Position numbers and translations under genes: made by a program. Positions 21,702 through 29,203 of a DNA stretch of 29,203 nucleotides are shown here, one piece after another. The notes under the pieces were generated by a model. It saw nothing but the letters and a program-made list of their open reading frames with translations. It was not told the origin of the DNA and did not search any database. Within the stretch, counting starts at the first letter, position 1, and every line of letters starts with the position of its first letter. Location of the stretch: NCBI GenBank assembly GCA_904501865.1, contig CAJGCF010000008.1, forward strand, positions 1 through 29,203. The letters run 5' to 3'. This DNA is from an uncultured Clostridia bacterium (GTDB taxonomy: Bacteria; Bacillota; Clostridia; Oscillospirales; CAG-272).

Positions 21702-23087
21702 ATGATACACAGCTATAAGCTTTTGGGACTTAATGTAATACTTGACGTTTATTCGGGCTCGGTTCACGTGGTGGACGATGTTGCTTTTGACGTCATCAAT
21801 ATGTATGAGAGCCATACTCACGACGAGATAGTCGACACTATTCTTGAAAAATATCCCGATAGGAGCGAGGTAACGGCAGACGAGCTCGAGGAATGCTTTG
21901 AGCAGATAGAGGAGCTTCGCAAGGCGGGCAAGCTTTTTGCGCCCGATAGCTTTCGTAGCGTTGCGGGCAAGCTCAAGGAAAAGAGCGCGGGAGTAGTAAA
22001 GGCGCTTTGTCTCCACGTGGCTCACGTGTGCAATCTCAACTGCTCCTATTGCTTCGCAAGTCAGGGAAAATATCACGGTGACCGTGCCGTTATGAGCTTT
22101 GAGGTGGGCAAGAGAGCCCTTGATTTCCTTGTGGAAAACTCAAAGGGACGGCGCAATCTTGAGGTGGACTTTTTCGGCGGTGAGCCGCTTATGAATTTCG
22201 ACGTTGTCAAGCAGCTTGTTGAATATGCGAGGAGCATTGAGGGCGCGGCAGGCAAGAATTTCCGCTTCACGCTTACGACTAACGGTATGCTTATTGACGA
22301 CGACGTTATTGATTTTGCCAACCGTGAAATGAGCAACGTGGTGTTGAGCCTTGACGGCAGACGCGAGGTGCACGACAGATACCGCGTAGATTACTCGGGC
22401 AGAGGAAGCTGGGAGCAGATAGTTCCCAAGTTCCAGAAGCTCGTCGAGGCGAGAGAGGGCAAAAATTACTATATGCGCGGCACCTTTACTCACGCAAACC
22501 CGGATTTTCTCAAGGATATAGAGACTATGCTCTCACTGGGCTTCAACGAACTCAGTATGGAGCCCGTCGTGGGTCCCGAGGGCGAGCCCTCCACACTCAC
22601 GGCGGAGGATATGCCCGTCGTGCTTGAGCAATACGAAAGACTTGCAGAGCTTATGCTTAAACGACACAAGGAAGGGCGCCCCTTCACCTTCTATCATTAT
22701 ATGATAGACCTCAAGGGTGGTCCGTGCGTTTACAAGAGAGTGTCGGGCTGCGGCTCGGGCACCGAATATATGGCGGTCACTCCCTGGGGAGACCTTTATC
22801 CTTGCCATCAGTTTGTAGGAGAGGAAAAATACAAGCTTGGCGACATCTGGCAGGGTGTTACCAACAAAGAGGCGCAGGATGAATTTGCGTCCTGCAACGT
22901 TTATTCTCGTCCCGAGTGCGCGAATTGCTGGGCAAAGCTTTATTGCTCGGGCGGCTGTGCCGCGAACGCGTATCATTCAACGGGCTCTGTCGCGGGAGTT
23001 TATAAGTACGGCTGTGAGCTCTTCAAAAAACGAATGGAGTGTGCTATCGCGCTTGAAGCGGCAAAGACGCTTGATGGGGAAGAATAA
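21702..23087 (+). CDS. scfB: SCIFF maturase, radical SAM/SPASM thioether-forming enzyme
   Basis: This 461-residue enzyme acts on the SCIFF peptide encoded just upstream. An N-terminal peptide-recognition (RRE-like) region covers residues ~1-95. The radical SAM core has CNLNCSYC (C110, C114, C117, binding the 4Fe-4S cluster that cleaves S-adenosylmethionine), FFGGEPLMNF and TLTTNGM. The C-terminal SPASM domain carries the auxiliary-cluster cysteines in GDLYPCHQFVGE, PECANCWAKLYCSGGCAANAY and YGCELF. This matches the known maturases (CteB type) in length and order. GGAG lies 6 bases before the ATG. Its stop overlaps the next start by one base (TAATG), so the decarboxylase-family gene is translationally coupled to it. 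Confidence 0.96.
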   Translation: MIHSYKLLGLNVILDVYSGSVHVVDDVAFDVINMYESHTHDEIVDTILEKYPDRSEVTADELEECFEQIEELRKAGKLFAPDSFRSVAGKLKEKSAGVVKALCLHVAHVCNLNCSYCFASQGKYHGDRAVMSFEVGKRALDFLVENSKGRRNLEVDFFGGEPLMNFDVVKQLVEYARSIEGAAGKNFRFTLTTNGMLIDDDVIDFANREMSNVVLSLDGRREVHDRYRVDYSGRGSWEQIVPKFQKLVEAREGKNYYMRGTFTHANPDFLKDIETMLSLGFNELSMEPVVGPEGEPSTLTAEDMPVVLEQYERLAELMLKRHKEGRPFTFYHYMIDLKGGPCVYKRVSGCGSGTEYMAVTPWGDLYPCHQFVGEEKYKLGDIWQGVTNKEAQDEFASCNVYSRPECANCWAKLYCSGGCAANAYHSTGSVAGVYKYGCELFKKRMECAIALEAAKTLDGEE

Positions 23088-24427
23088 TGGACACCCCGAT
23101 TTGTGATTTTGTGAAAAAATACGTGGACAAAGAAATCCTGCGCCTACATATGCCCGGACACAAGGGCAAGGGAGCGCTTGGCGTGGAGCGCCTTGACATT
23201 ACCGAGGTCGAGGGATCTGACGTGCTTTACAATCCTCACGGAATAATAGAGCAAAGTCAGCGTAACGCCTCGGAGATATTCGGGAGTGCCGAGACGATTT
23301 ATTCCACGGAGGGCTCGTCTCTCTGTATCCGCGCTATGATACAGCTTGCTTGTCTGTATGCCAAGGACGTTGGCAGACGACCCAAAATATTGGCAGGAAG
23401 AAACGCTCACAAGGCATTTCTCAGCGCCATAGCCCTTCTTGACGTTGATACAGAGTGGTTCTATCCCGATATCTTTGAGGATATTATGTCCTGTGAGATA
23501 TCCCCCGACACGTTGAGAAAAGTCCTCTCGCAAATGAGCGAGATGCCCGTCGCGGTGTATATAACCAGCCCCGATTATCTTGGAAATATTGCTGACGTCA
23601 AGAGCTTGGCGGAGGTTTGCCACGAGCAGGGAATATTGCTCTTGGTGGACAACGCTCACGGAGCTTATCTGAAATTTTTACCGGAGTCCTGCCACCCCAT
23701 AGACCTTGGTGCAGATATGTGCTGTGATTCGGCGCACAAGACTCTCCCCGTTCTGACGGGTGGAGCTTATCTGCATATTTCAAGGCATGCTCCGAATATG
23801 CTTTGTGGAGCGGCAAAGCAGGCCATGTCGCTTTTCGCCTCGACCAGCCCGTCATATCTTATATTGCAATCCTTGGATATGGCTAATCGCTATCTGTGCG
23901 AGGGCTATCGTGATAAATTGCAGAGCTTTTTGCCCTCGGTCAGAGCACTCAAGCAAAGGCTTGAGTGTGTGGGCTATGTGCTTTCAGGTGACGAGGAGCT
24001 AAAGCTTACTCTCAAGTCAAAGCCTTACGGATATACAGGGTTTGAAATATCTGAAATGCTTTCAGAGAAGGGGATAGTGTGCGAGCTTGCCGACCCCGAC
24101 GTCGTGGTCATGATGCTGACACCCGAGATGGCTAAGGAGACGGGAGAGCTTGAAAGAGCGCTCTTATCAATCCCGAAACGACAGACAATATGCTCTTCCG
24201 CCCCACAAATTCCACGGGCTCGGCGCGAAATGACGCCTCGAGAGGCTATGCTCTCAAGGCAAAGAAGCATAAGAGTAGCCGACGCCGATGGAGAGGTCTT
24301 GGCACACGCGTGCATATCCTGTCCCCCAGCCATACCCGTACTGGTTTGCGGAGAGGTCATAGACCGAGACGCTATAAAATGCTTTGAATACTACGGTATA
24401 GACACAGTAAATATAGTAGAAAAATAA
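23087..24427 (+). CDS. PLP-dependent Orn/Lys/Arg decarboxylase-family protein
   Basis: This 446-residue protein has the short form of the family (YaaO/SpeA-like, without the N-terminal wing domain). Motifs are LRLHMPGHKGKG (19-29), VEGSDVLYNPHGII, YSTEGSS (substrate/PLP loop), VDNAHGAY (187-194, Asp188 binding the PLP ring nitrogen) and DSAHKTLPVLTGGAYLH with the PLP lysine K218. A C-terminal domain ends with CPPAIPVLVCGEVI, the usual PPGIPLLxPGE-like stretch. Family members decarboxylate lysine, arginine or ornithine to polyamine precursors; the substrate is not readable here. It is translationally coupled to the SCIFF maturase, although in other clostridia this family often sits beside tmk and DNA polymerase clamp-loader genes instead. 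A strong hairpin follows. Confidence 0.93.
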   Translation: MDTPICDFVKKYVDKEILRLHMPGHKGKGALGVERLDITEVEGSDVLYNPHGIIEQSQRNASEIFGSAETIYSTEGSSLCIRAMIQLACLYAKDVGRRPKILAGRNAHKAFLSAIALLDVDTEWFYPDIFEDIMSCEISPDTLRKVLSQMSEMPVAVYITSPDYLGNIADVKSLAEVCHEQGILLLVDNAHGAYLKFLPESCHPIDLGADMCCDSAHKTLPVLTGGAYLHISRHAPNMLCGAAKQAMSLFASTSPSYLILQSLDMANRYLCEGYRDKLQSFLPSVRALKQRLECVGYVLSGDEELKLTLKSKPYGYTGFEISEMLSEKGIVCELADPDVVVMMLTPEMAKETGELERALLSIPKRQTICSSAPQIPRARREMTPREAMLSRQRSIRVADADGEVLAHACISCPPAIPVLVCGEVIDRDAIKCFEYYGIDTVNIVEK

Positions 24428-24453
24428 AGGGGCTGCTTCATTTAGCGCAGATT

Positions 24454-24566
24454 AAAAGCCACCTTTAAAAGCAAGAACAAAAAGCAACTTAAAAATAAGT
24501 TTTTGTCTTTCAAATGTAGAAATCCGCCGATTTTTTCGGCGGATTTCTACATTTTATGTGGCTTTT
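24454..24566. repeat. Nested inverted repeat with bidirectional terminator at its centre
   Basis: A perfect 19-bp stem (24512-24530 with 24536-24554, 5-base T loop, arm core GAAATCCGCCGA) lies between the converging genes that stop at 24427 and 24657. Around it is an outer pair AAAAGCCAC (24454-24462) and GTGGCTTTT (24558-24566). The inner stem is a good terminator in both directions. The outer arms make the block look like a small mobile or folded element, but no target duplication is clear. A weaker AT-only stem (ACTTA/TAAGT) lies at about 24487-24500. The rest of 24428-24656 holds no gene I can support. Confidence 0.7.
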
Positions 24567-24656
24567 TAGTCGCGTTTTGGCTCTCTGGCGTACCCTTGCA
24601 CACCTACGAGAACCAAACTACGCCTTCTGCATCTAAAGACTCAGCCCATTTGTCTA

Positions 24657-26453
24657 TTATTTGGATTGAGGAAGTGAGTATTTCTGCATATAAGCGTCGT
24701 ACTTTTCCTGATAGTCCGCGCCACCCGCCTTGACCTCGTGCAGATAGTTGTGAATATCAAGCGTTTCGTGCTGTGACATTTCTATCAGACAGCCCGCTAC
24801 GTTGGAGCAGTGGTCGGATACTCTCTCAAGGTTTGTGAGAATGTCGGAGAGGATAAATCCAAGCTCGATGGAACACAAGCTCTTTTGAAGTCTTATGGTG
24901 TGACGGAGCTTTATCTGGTCACGCAGGAAGTCGATGACCTGCTCCAAAGGCTCTACCATAGCCGCCTTGTCGAAGTCGGTGTTTACAAACGCCTCCTCGG
25001 TGATAGCGAGTATTTCGTCGACCGCGCCCTTCATAACGGTGAGCTCGGAAAGAGCGGCATCCGAGAAGGAGATGTTCTTGTCCTGTATCTCCTCGGCAGA
25101 TTCTACTATATTTACCGAGTGGTCGGATATTCTCTCAAGGTCTCCTATCATATGAAGAAGCTTTGTCGCGTCAATGCTGTCGGTTTCGGAAAGGCTTCTT
25201 GCGGAAAGCTTTACAAGATACGAACCAAGCACGTCCTCGTAGATATCAACTTTATCCTCGGCATCACGGAGCTCTTGCGCGAGCTTGGGGTCATATTTGT
25301 CAAACAACGTTATGGATTTGCGCAAGGACCCGATTGAGAGTTCTGCCATACGGCAAGCCACCTGGCGCGAGTTTTCGATAGCGACAGAGGGTGTGTCGAG
25401 CAGACGCTCGTCAAGCATAGCGGTGTATTCGTCACCCTTTTTGTCGTCGCCCTTGACGATAGCGCAAGCCAGCTTTTCAAGAAGCTTTGTAAAGGGCCAC
25501 ATAAGACCAACGGCGAGGAGCTTAAATATCGTGTGCACGATAGCGATGCCAAACATATCTATCGTAGTTCCGTTAGCAAGGTCGAATATATTGAATACGC
25601 CTACGGTCTGGAGAATCCAGCCCACAAGATAATACATACAGAGCCAGAATGTGACGCCAATCACGTTAAAGAGCAGGTGCGCTACCGCGGTTCTCTTACC
25701 GTTCTTGTTGGCGCTGATAGAAGATATCATTGCGGTAACGCATGTTCCTATGTTTTGTCCGAGAACAATCGGAATAGCAGAGCCGAAGGAGATGGCGCCC
25801 GTTACCGAGAGAGCCTGCAAAATACCGATGGACGCCGACGAGGACTGAACTATTGCAGTCAGGAGAGTTCCCGCGAGGACTCCGAGTATGGGATTGTTGA
25901 AGAGTGTGAGTATCTGTGTGAAGTTGGGGTCGTTTTTAAGACCGCTTACCGCGTCGGACATAAGAGACATTCCCACCATAAGCACCGCGAAGCCCATAAG
26001 GATAGAGCCGAGGTCCTTCTGCTTGTCCTTTTTGGAGAACATTATAAAGCAGATACCTATGAGAGCCAATATAGGCATCCATGCGTCGGGTTTTAGATAA
26101 TTGAGCCAAGCGGTAGCGTCAGCGCCGCCCTCAATGCCGTTGAGTGCCGTCAACCAAGCGGTAACAGCCGTTCCCACGTTCGCGCCCATAATAACACTTA
26201 TAGCTTGAGACAGGAGCATAGTGCCCGAGTTAACGAATCCCACGACCATAACCGTGGTAGCAGACGAGGACTGTATTATTGCGGTGACTCCAAGTCCCAA
26301 CAAAAAGCCCTTGAGCTTGCTTGATGTGAGGTTTCCGAGTATGGTCTTAAGCTTTCTGCCCGCGCTTTTCTTAAGACCCGTGCCCATTACGTCCATTCCG
26401 TAGAGGAACAGGGCGAGACCGCAGACAAGTGATAAAATTTCGAAAATGCCCAT
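24657..26453 (-). CDS. Na/Pi cotransporter family protein with PhoU-like C-terminal domain
   Basis: This 598-residue membrane protein has the two inverted half-repeats of the NptA/PhoT-type (SLC34-like) fold, each with the QSSS signature: QSSSATTVMV at 61-70 and QSSSASIGIL at 203-212, plus GANVGTAVTAW and GQNIGTCVTAM. About nine membrane segments reach residue ~345, followed by a cytosolic PhoU-like helical bundle with two LERISDH/LERVSDH repeats. Members import phosphate with sodium; some relatives with this tail act in c-di-AMP or phosphate sensing, so the exact role is open. The start is the ATG at 26451-26453 behind AAGGAAGG. The leader holds three inverted repeats. No pst or phoB gene is adjacent. 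Confidence 0.93.
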   Translation of the reverse strand: MGIFEILSLVCGLALFLYGMDVMGTGLKKSAGRKLKTILGNLTSSKLKGFLLGLGVTAIIQSSSATTVMVVGFVNSGTMLLSQAISVIMGANVGTAVTAWLTALNGIEGGADATAWLNYLKPDAWMPILALIGICFIMFSKKDKQKDLGSILMGFAVLMVGMSLMSDAVSGLKNDPNFTQILTLFNNPILGVLAGTLLTAIVQSSSASIGILQALSVTGAISFGSAIPIVLGQNIGTCVTAMISSISANKNGKRTAVAHLLFNVIGVTFWLCMYYLVGWILQTVGVFNIFDLANGTTIDMFGIAIVHTIFKLLAVGLMWPFTKLLEKLACAIVKGDDKKGDEYTAMLDERLLDTPSVAIENSRQVACRMAELSIGSLRKSITLFDKYDPKLAQELRDAEDKVDIYEDVLGSYLVKLSARSLSETDSIDATKLLHMIGDLERISDHSVNIVESAEEIQDKNISFSDAALSELTVMKGAVDEILAITEEAFVNTDFDKAAMVEPLEQVIDFLRDQIKLRHTIRLQKSLCSIELGFILSDILTNLERVSDHCSNVAGCLIEMSQHETLDIHNYLHEVKAGGADYQEKYDAYMQKYSLPQSK

Positions 26454-26494
26454 ATTTTCCTTCCTTAAATAACAGTTTTGAACAATGTTTACAG

Positions 26495-26610
26495 ATGCGG
26501 ATAACCGCATATCAAATAAATGCTACCATAAAAGCTTTAACACATTTACAAAAAAATGTAAATTTATCATTAATAATAGATATTTTGACGAAAACTCTCG
26601 TTTTAGTCAA
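26495..26610 (-). repeat. Three inverted repeats in the Na/Pi transporter upstream region
   Basis: The pairs are ATGCGG/CCGCAT (26495-26510, 4-base loop), ATTTACA/TGTAAAT (26544-26563, 6-base A loop), and TTGACGAAAAC/GTTTTAGTCAA (26585-26610, one mismatch). I could not assign a clear -35/-10 pair here on the minus strand. The dyads could be operators or mRNA stems; the TTTACA half-sites faintly resemble Gram-positive Pho boxes but lack the expected direct-repeat spacing. Confidence 0.45.
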
Positions 26611-26616
26611 AAAAAC

Positions 26617-26652
26617 AAGTAAAACCCCGTCTCAATTTTTATTAAGACGGGG
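26617..26652 (-). terminator. Terminator of the Wzz-like gene
   Basis: AGACGGGG and CCCCGTCT form an 8-bp GC-rich stem with a 12-base loop, followed on the minus strand by TTTTACTTGTTTTTTT. It lies about 20 bases past the stop codon at 26673. Confidence 0.85.
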
Positions 26653-26672
26653 AACTTTATTTTAAGTAGTAA

Positions 26673-27812
26673 TTATGAGTGCTTTTTTTGTTTTTTCTCG
26701 GAACGAAGCTCCTCGGGTAGAATTCCGACTACGACGACAACTATACAAGCGACAGCAACTGCCGCAACTGCGGATACAATGGCGTATTTGACGGCATCCT
26801 TTATTACGTCTGATGCGCGGTAGTCGTTTATACCCGCAAACGGACTGATAAGAGTGCATCTTGCCTCGCTAATGTCAGAAAGTCTTTCAACATTGGTCTC
26901 CGCAAAGTAGGGAGTAACTGATTTGATTTTGTCTATAAGGGTGTTTGCAAGCTCAGGATCGTCGATATCTACTGATATAACAAGGAAAGAGCAGTTTTGA
27001 TTTTCAACCGTATCCTTGGCATCCGCGCCATCCACTATTTTTGTGTACTTAAAGGAAGTGGATTCCGTTATCACAGATACGAGGCGTTGAATTTCGCGAT
27101 CTTCTCTCCACTTGGAAAGGACCTTTTCACACGCATCCTCAGCCTTATCTCTGGTGTCTATCAACAAACGCTTGGTCTTTACATATTCCTCTTCCGTTGC
27201 CTGCTTGTTTGCAATGGCAGGATCGTAGGTCTCGGATTTATATGCATCAAGTTCTGCCTTCGCTATCGCAAGAGCCGCCTCGTATTCGGCAATTTTCTCA
27301 GCGTGTGCCTCATCCTTTGCTACCTCGTCGGAGGGGGCGAGCTTGTATGTATTTAAAAGATCATATATTTCTGTATACGTAGTCTTCAAGCTGTTGTATT
27401 TCGTCTCAATAGGAGTAACCGAGTAGGGAAGAAGATCAAGCTCGCGCCTGAGCTGCGTTCTGAGCTCTCTGGCAGCATTGTATTCTTCTATCGCCGCAAG
27501 AGCGTTTTCGTAATCCTGGGCATTACACTCTTCCTTTTTGGGAAGCCCGTTTTCTTCAAGCAAAAGCTTTTCGGCAAACGTCTCGGATTGAAGAAGGGGG
27601 AGAAGCGCTTGAGACTTGTCACCGGGCTCCAGATAAAAGGTTATGTCGGTTTGGTATGACCTATCAAGGAATGACATTCCCACACCGAGAGCTCCGCCCA
27701 AAATAAAGGCAGCAAGAGCTAGGCATATAAAGAGCTTAAGCTTTCCGCGGAACAGCTTGGCAATATCCACCACTGTTAAGACGGAATTCTGGTTGTTATT
27801 GTTTTGATCCAT
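26673..27812 (-). CDS. Wzz-like polysaccharide chain-length/co-polymerase protein
   Basis: This 379-residue protein has the polysaccharide co-polymerase layout. There is a short cytosolic N-terminus, a first membrane helix (~26-50, ending GALGVGMSFL), a long extracytoplasmic region with heptad-like Glu/Ala/Lys helices (~95-245, coiled coil), and a second membrane helix (~343-366, VSAVAAVAVACIVVVVVGIL) before a basic tail. Such proteins set chain length of exported capsular or exopolysaccharide together with Wzy and Wzx. No tyrosine-kinase domain is fused, and the usual proline-rich stretch before the second helix is weak. AAAGGAG lies 8 bases before the ATG. It has its own promoter and lies downstream of an O-antigen ligase/polymerase gene, so it belongs to a surface polysaccharide locus. 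Confidence 0.82.
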   Translation of the reverse strand: MDQNNNNQNSVLTVVDIAKLFRGKLKLFICLALAAFILGGALGVGMSFLDRSYQTDITFYLEPGDKSQALLPLLQSETFAEKLLLEENGLPKKEECNAQDYENALAAIEEYNAARELRTQLRRELDLLPYSVTPIETKYNSLKTTYTEIYDLLNTYKLAPSDEVAKDEAHAEKIAEYEAALAIAKAELDAYKSETYDPAIANKQATEEEYVKTKRLLIDTRDKAEDACEKVLSKWREDREIQRLVSVITESTSFKYTKIVDGADAKDTVENQNCSFLVISVDIDDPELANTLIDKIKSVTPYFAETNVERLSDISEARCTLISPFAGINDYRASDVIKDAVKYAIVSAVAAVAVACIVVVVVGILPEELRSEKKQKKHS

Positions 27813-27871
27813 ATCTATCTCCTTTCGAGCGGGACGAAATGATTTTTAAGTATTTAACATTTCACACATAC

Positions 27872-27900
27872 ATATTATCATAAAAAAACGCATATGTCAA
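27872..27900 (-). promoter_or_regulatory. Sigma-A promoter of the Wzz-like gene
   Basis: Minus strand: TTGACA (27895-27900), 17-base spacer, -10 TAATAT (27872-27877). It allows expression of the Wzz-like gene apart from the upstream gene. Confidence 0.75.
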
Positions 27901-27940
27901 CTGTTTTTATCTGTCAAAATATCCTGTATCAGCGGCAACG

Positions 27941-29203
27941 TCAAGTCGGTTTGATTTCTGATGTATTATCGCTCTGGGAGAGAATCTCTGCCATAACAAG
28001 AAAAACACAATAGAATATTTGAAAATTGGGGTAGAAGAAGAAGTTATCCACCAAAGACATTCCAAGAATCATGGCGGGGACCAGCATAATAAACAGCTTC
28101 CTGACGGAGCATTTTGTAAACGTGATCTTCAAAATTTGGAACAGGTGTATAAAAAATGCCAATATGCCGACTATTCCCATCGAGGCGGGGATCTGTACTA
28201 ATATGCAGTGGTACATATTACTAAACATATTATTGAATTTGGCGTCGCCCTCGTATCCGCCCCTATCAAAGCCCACCCCAAACACGGGAGAGGATTTGAA
28301 GTGTTCAATGCCTTTTTTCCACAAAGGAAAACGGCCGCTATCGGTGAGCTTGTCCAAACGCAACAACTCAAGGATAGAACTCATAATTTCAGATAAAGGC
28401 TTTATGCGAGAGTTTACGTAAATAAGACCTATGAGAACGAGGACTGCGGATATAGCTACGTATGATCTGTTTTTCTTGGCGTTTTCGCCGCTTATAGAGC
28501 AGATTGCAATGCATCCTAATAGCATAGCTCCTCCAACGAGAATAGCTGATCTTGATGACATTATCACGGAACCGCAAAAAAACAGTACAGCCGAGACATA
28601 AGACAGACCGCTAAACCTATGATTCCTCGCAAGATACATAGCCGCGGGAATACCAAGCACGAACACGGCCGATATTATAGTTGCAACGCCCCACGACAGT
28701 GAAAGGATATTCCTGTTGATTATGGGCTCTCCTGACCAGTGAAGTATAAAAAAGTTATCGTTCGCGATGGCGCGCACTATTATGGTCAATATCTGACACA
28801 AAGCCACGTATGCGGTGCACACCATGACCTGACAAGCGTACGTTATCACGTTTTCGGAGTTGTCAAGCATGCCGCATACGGTGAAATAGATCACGGTCAC
28901 GACTGCTGTCATCATAAATCCGTAAAGAAGATTGACTGGTGCGTAGCCCTCACTGAACAGTCCGTTTGTCAAAAAGGCTACGTCAAGCGCAAGGATTCCC
29001 CACGTGAAAGCTCTTTTTTTCTTGAACGCCGTTACAAAGGTTCCGTCAAAAATTATGCGTGCCAGGAAAAATCCCACAGCGATTATTCCACATGCGATTA
29101 TAACGTTGAATGCCCAGGGAGCAAACGCGGATAAAGGTTGATCACCCGAGTCTCTGAAGTCTGAGAGGACTGTGTCTCTGCCAAGAGCATAGTATATCAT
29201 AAG
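27941..29203 (-). CDS. O-antigen ligase/polymerase family (Wzy_C) membrane protein, 5' end outside window
   Basis: At least 419 residues are present and the frame stays open to the window edge, so the N-terminus is probably missing. An ATG at 29198-29200 exists but lacks the context to call it the start. The protein is almost entirely membrane-spanning, with a periplasmic-type loop containing DSGRFPLWKKGIEHFKSSP followed by VFGVGFDRGG. This G-R-x-x-x-W...F..SPVFGVG pattern is the signature of the Wzy_C/WaaL superfamily, which polymerises or ligates lipid-linked glycan repeats at the outer face of the membrane. With the Wzz-like gene 128 bases downstream, a polymerase role in capsule or exopolysaccharide assembly is likely. 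Confidence 0.85.
   Translation of the reverse strand, partial: LMIYYALGRDTVLSDFRDSGDQPLSAFAPWAFNVIIACGIIAVGFFLARIIFDGTFVTAFKKKRAFTWGILALDVAFLTNGLFSEGYAPVNLLYGFMMTAVVTVIYFTVCGMLDNSENVITYACQVMVCTAYVALCQILTIIVRAIANDNFFILHWSGEPIINRNILSLSWGVATIISAVFVLGIPAAMYLARNHRFSGLSYVSAVLFFCGSVIMSSRSAILVGGAMLLGCIAICSISGENAKKNRSYVAISAVLVLIGLIYVNSRIKPLSEIMSSILELLRLDKLTDSGRFPLWKKGIEHFKSSPVFGVGFDRGGYEGDAKFNNMFSNMYHCILVQIPASMGIVGILAFFIHLFQILKITFTKCSVRKLFIMLVPAMILGMSLVDNFFFYPNFQIFYCVFLVMAEILSQSDNTSEIKPT

Noticed and set aside
22073..22976. Several long minus-strand frames over the SCIFF maturase
   Set aside because: They lack ribosome sites and family motifs and overlap a gene with full radical SAM and SPASM signatures.
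24503..24733. 76-codon plus-strand frame between the decarboxylase and transporter genes
   Set aside because: It begins inside the hairpin, has no ribosome site, and its 3' part is antisense to the end of the Na/Pi transporter gene.
26499..26507. TTATCCGCA on the minus strand, one base from a DnaA box
   Set aside because: It is a single site inside a simple dyad, with no dnaA/dnaN genes, AT-rich unwinding element or cluster of boxes nearby.

Overview
The window looks like a chromosomal segment of an anaerobic, endospore-forming member of the Clostridia, probably Oscillospirales- or Christensenellales-like. The evidence is a SpoIIE homologue, a SCIFF ranthipeptide with its radical SAM maturase (a near-universal clostridial pair), a type III glutamine synthetase, a CD1247-type protein, purine-rich Shine-Dalgarno sites before almost every gene, and many near-consensus sigma-A promoters (17-bp spacers). 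The taxonomic call is inference. I saw no tRNA, rRNA, CRISPR array, prophage or transposase gene.

Layout. 1-703 (+): 3' end of a Cys-rich, repeat-bearing, membrane-anchored surface protein. 849-1136: a non-coding MITE-like element with terminal inverted repeats. 1146-6379 (-): housekeeping genes, namely a CD1247-like acidic zinc-ribbon protein, efp, a YfcE-type phosphodiesterase, proA with a flavin reductase-like gene, and an exported FKBP/trigger-factor-like lipoprotein. 6554-7315 (+): a biotin ligase without a DNA-binding domain. 7489-7989 (-): a SLOG-family protein. 8360-13176 (+): spoIIE behind a candidate Spo0A-type promoter, then glnN (GSIII) with its own promoter. 13401-15680 (+): a GntR(YtrA)-ABC ATPase-permease operon whose promoter carries a 9-bp tandem array. 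15720-21183 (-): a tiny SQNNN-repeat protein, a MATE transporter and a heterodimeric ABC exporter. 21486-24427 (+): SCIFF precursor, SCIFF maturase and an overlapping Orn/Lys/Arg decarboxylase-family gene. 24657-26453 (-): a Na/Pi cotransporter with a PhoU-like tail. 26673-29203 (-): a Wzz-like chain-length protein and the 3' part of an O-antigen ligase/polymerase, the edge of a surface polysaccharide locus.

How the genes work together. Three units are clearly co-transcribed: the self-contained GntR/ABC operon; the two ABC half-transporters, where one has an LDDS and the other an LDEA Walker B so that together they make one catalytic and one degenerate ATP site; and the SCIFF operon, where a terminator-like hairpin between peptide and maturase probably gives more peptide than enzyme.

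Most of the window is ordinary clostridial chromosome. The parts most worth a second look are the SCIFF peptide with a seventh cysteine, the PLP decarboxylase overlapping its maturase, the small SQNNN protein, the regular Cys ladder in the CD1247-like protein, the MITE-like element, and the 9-bp promoter array.
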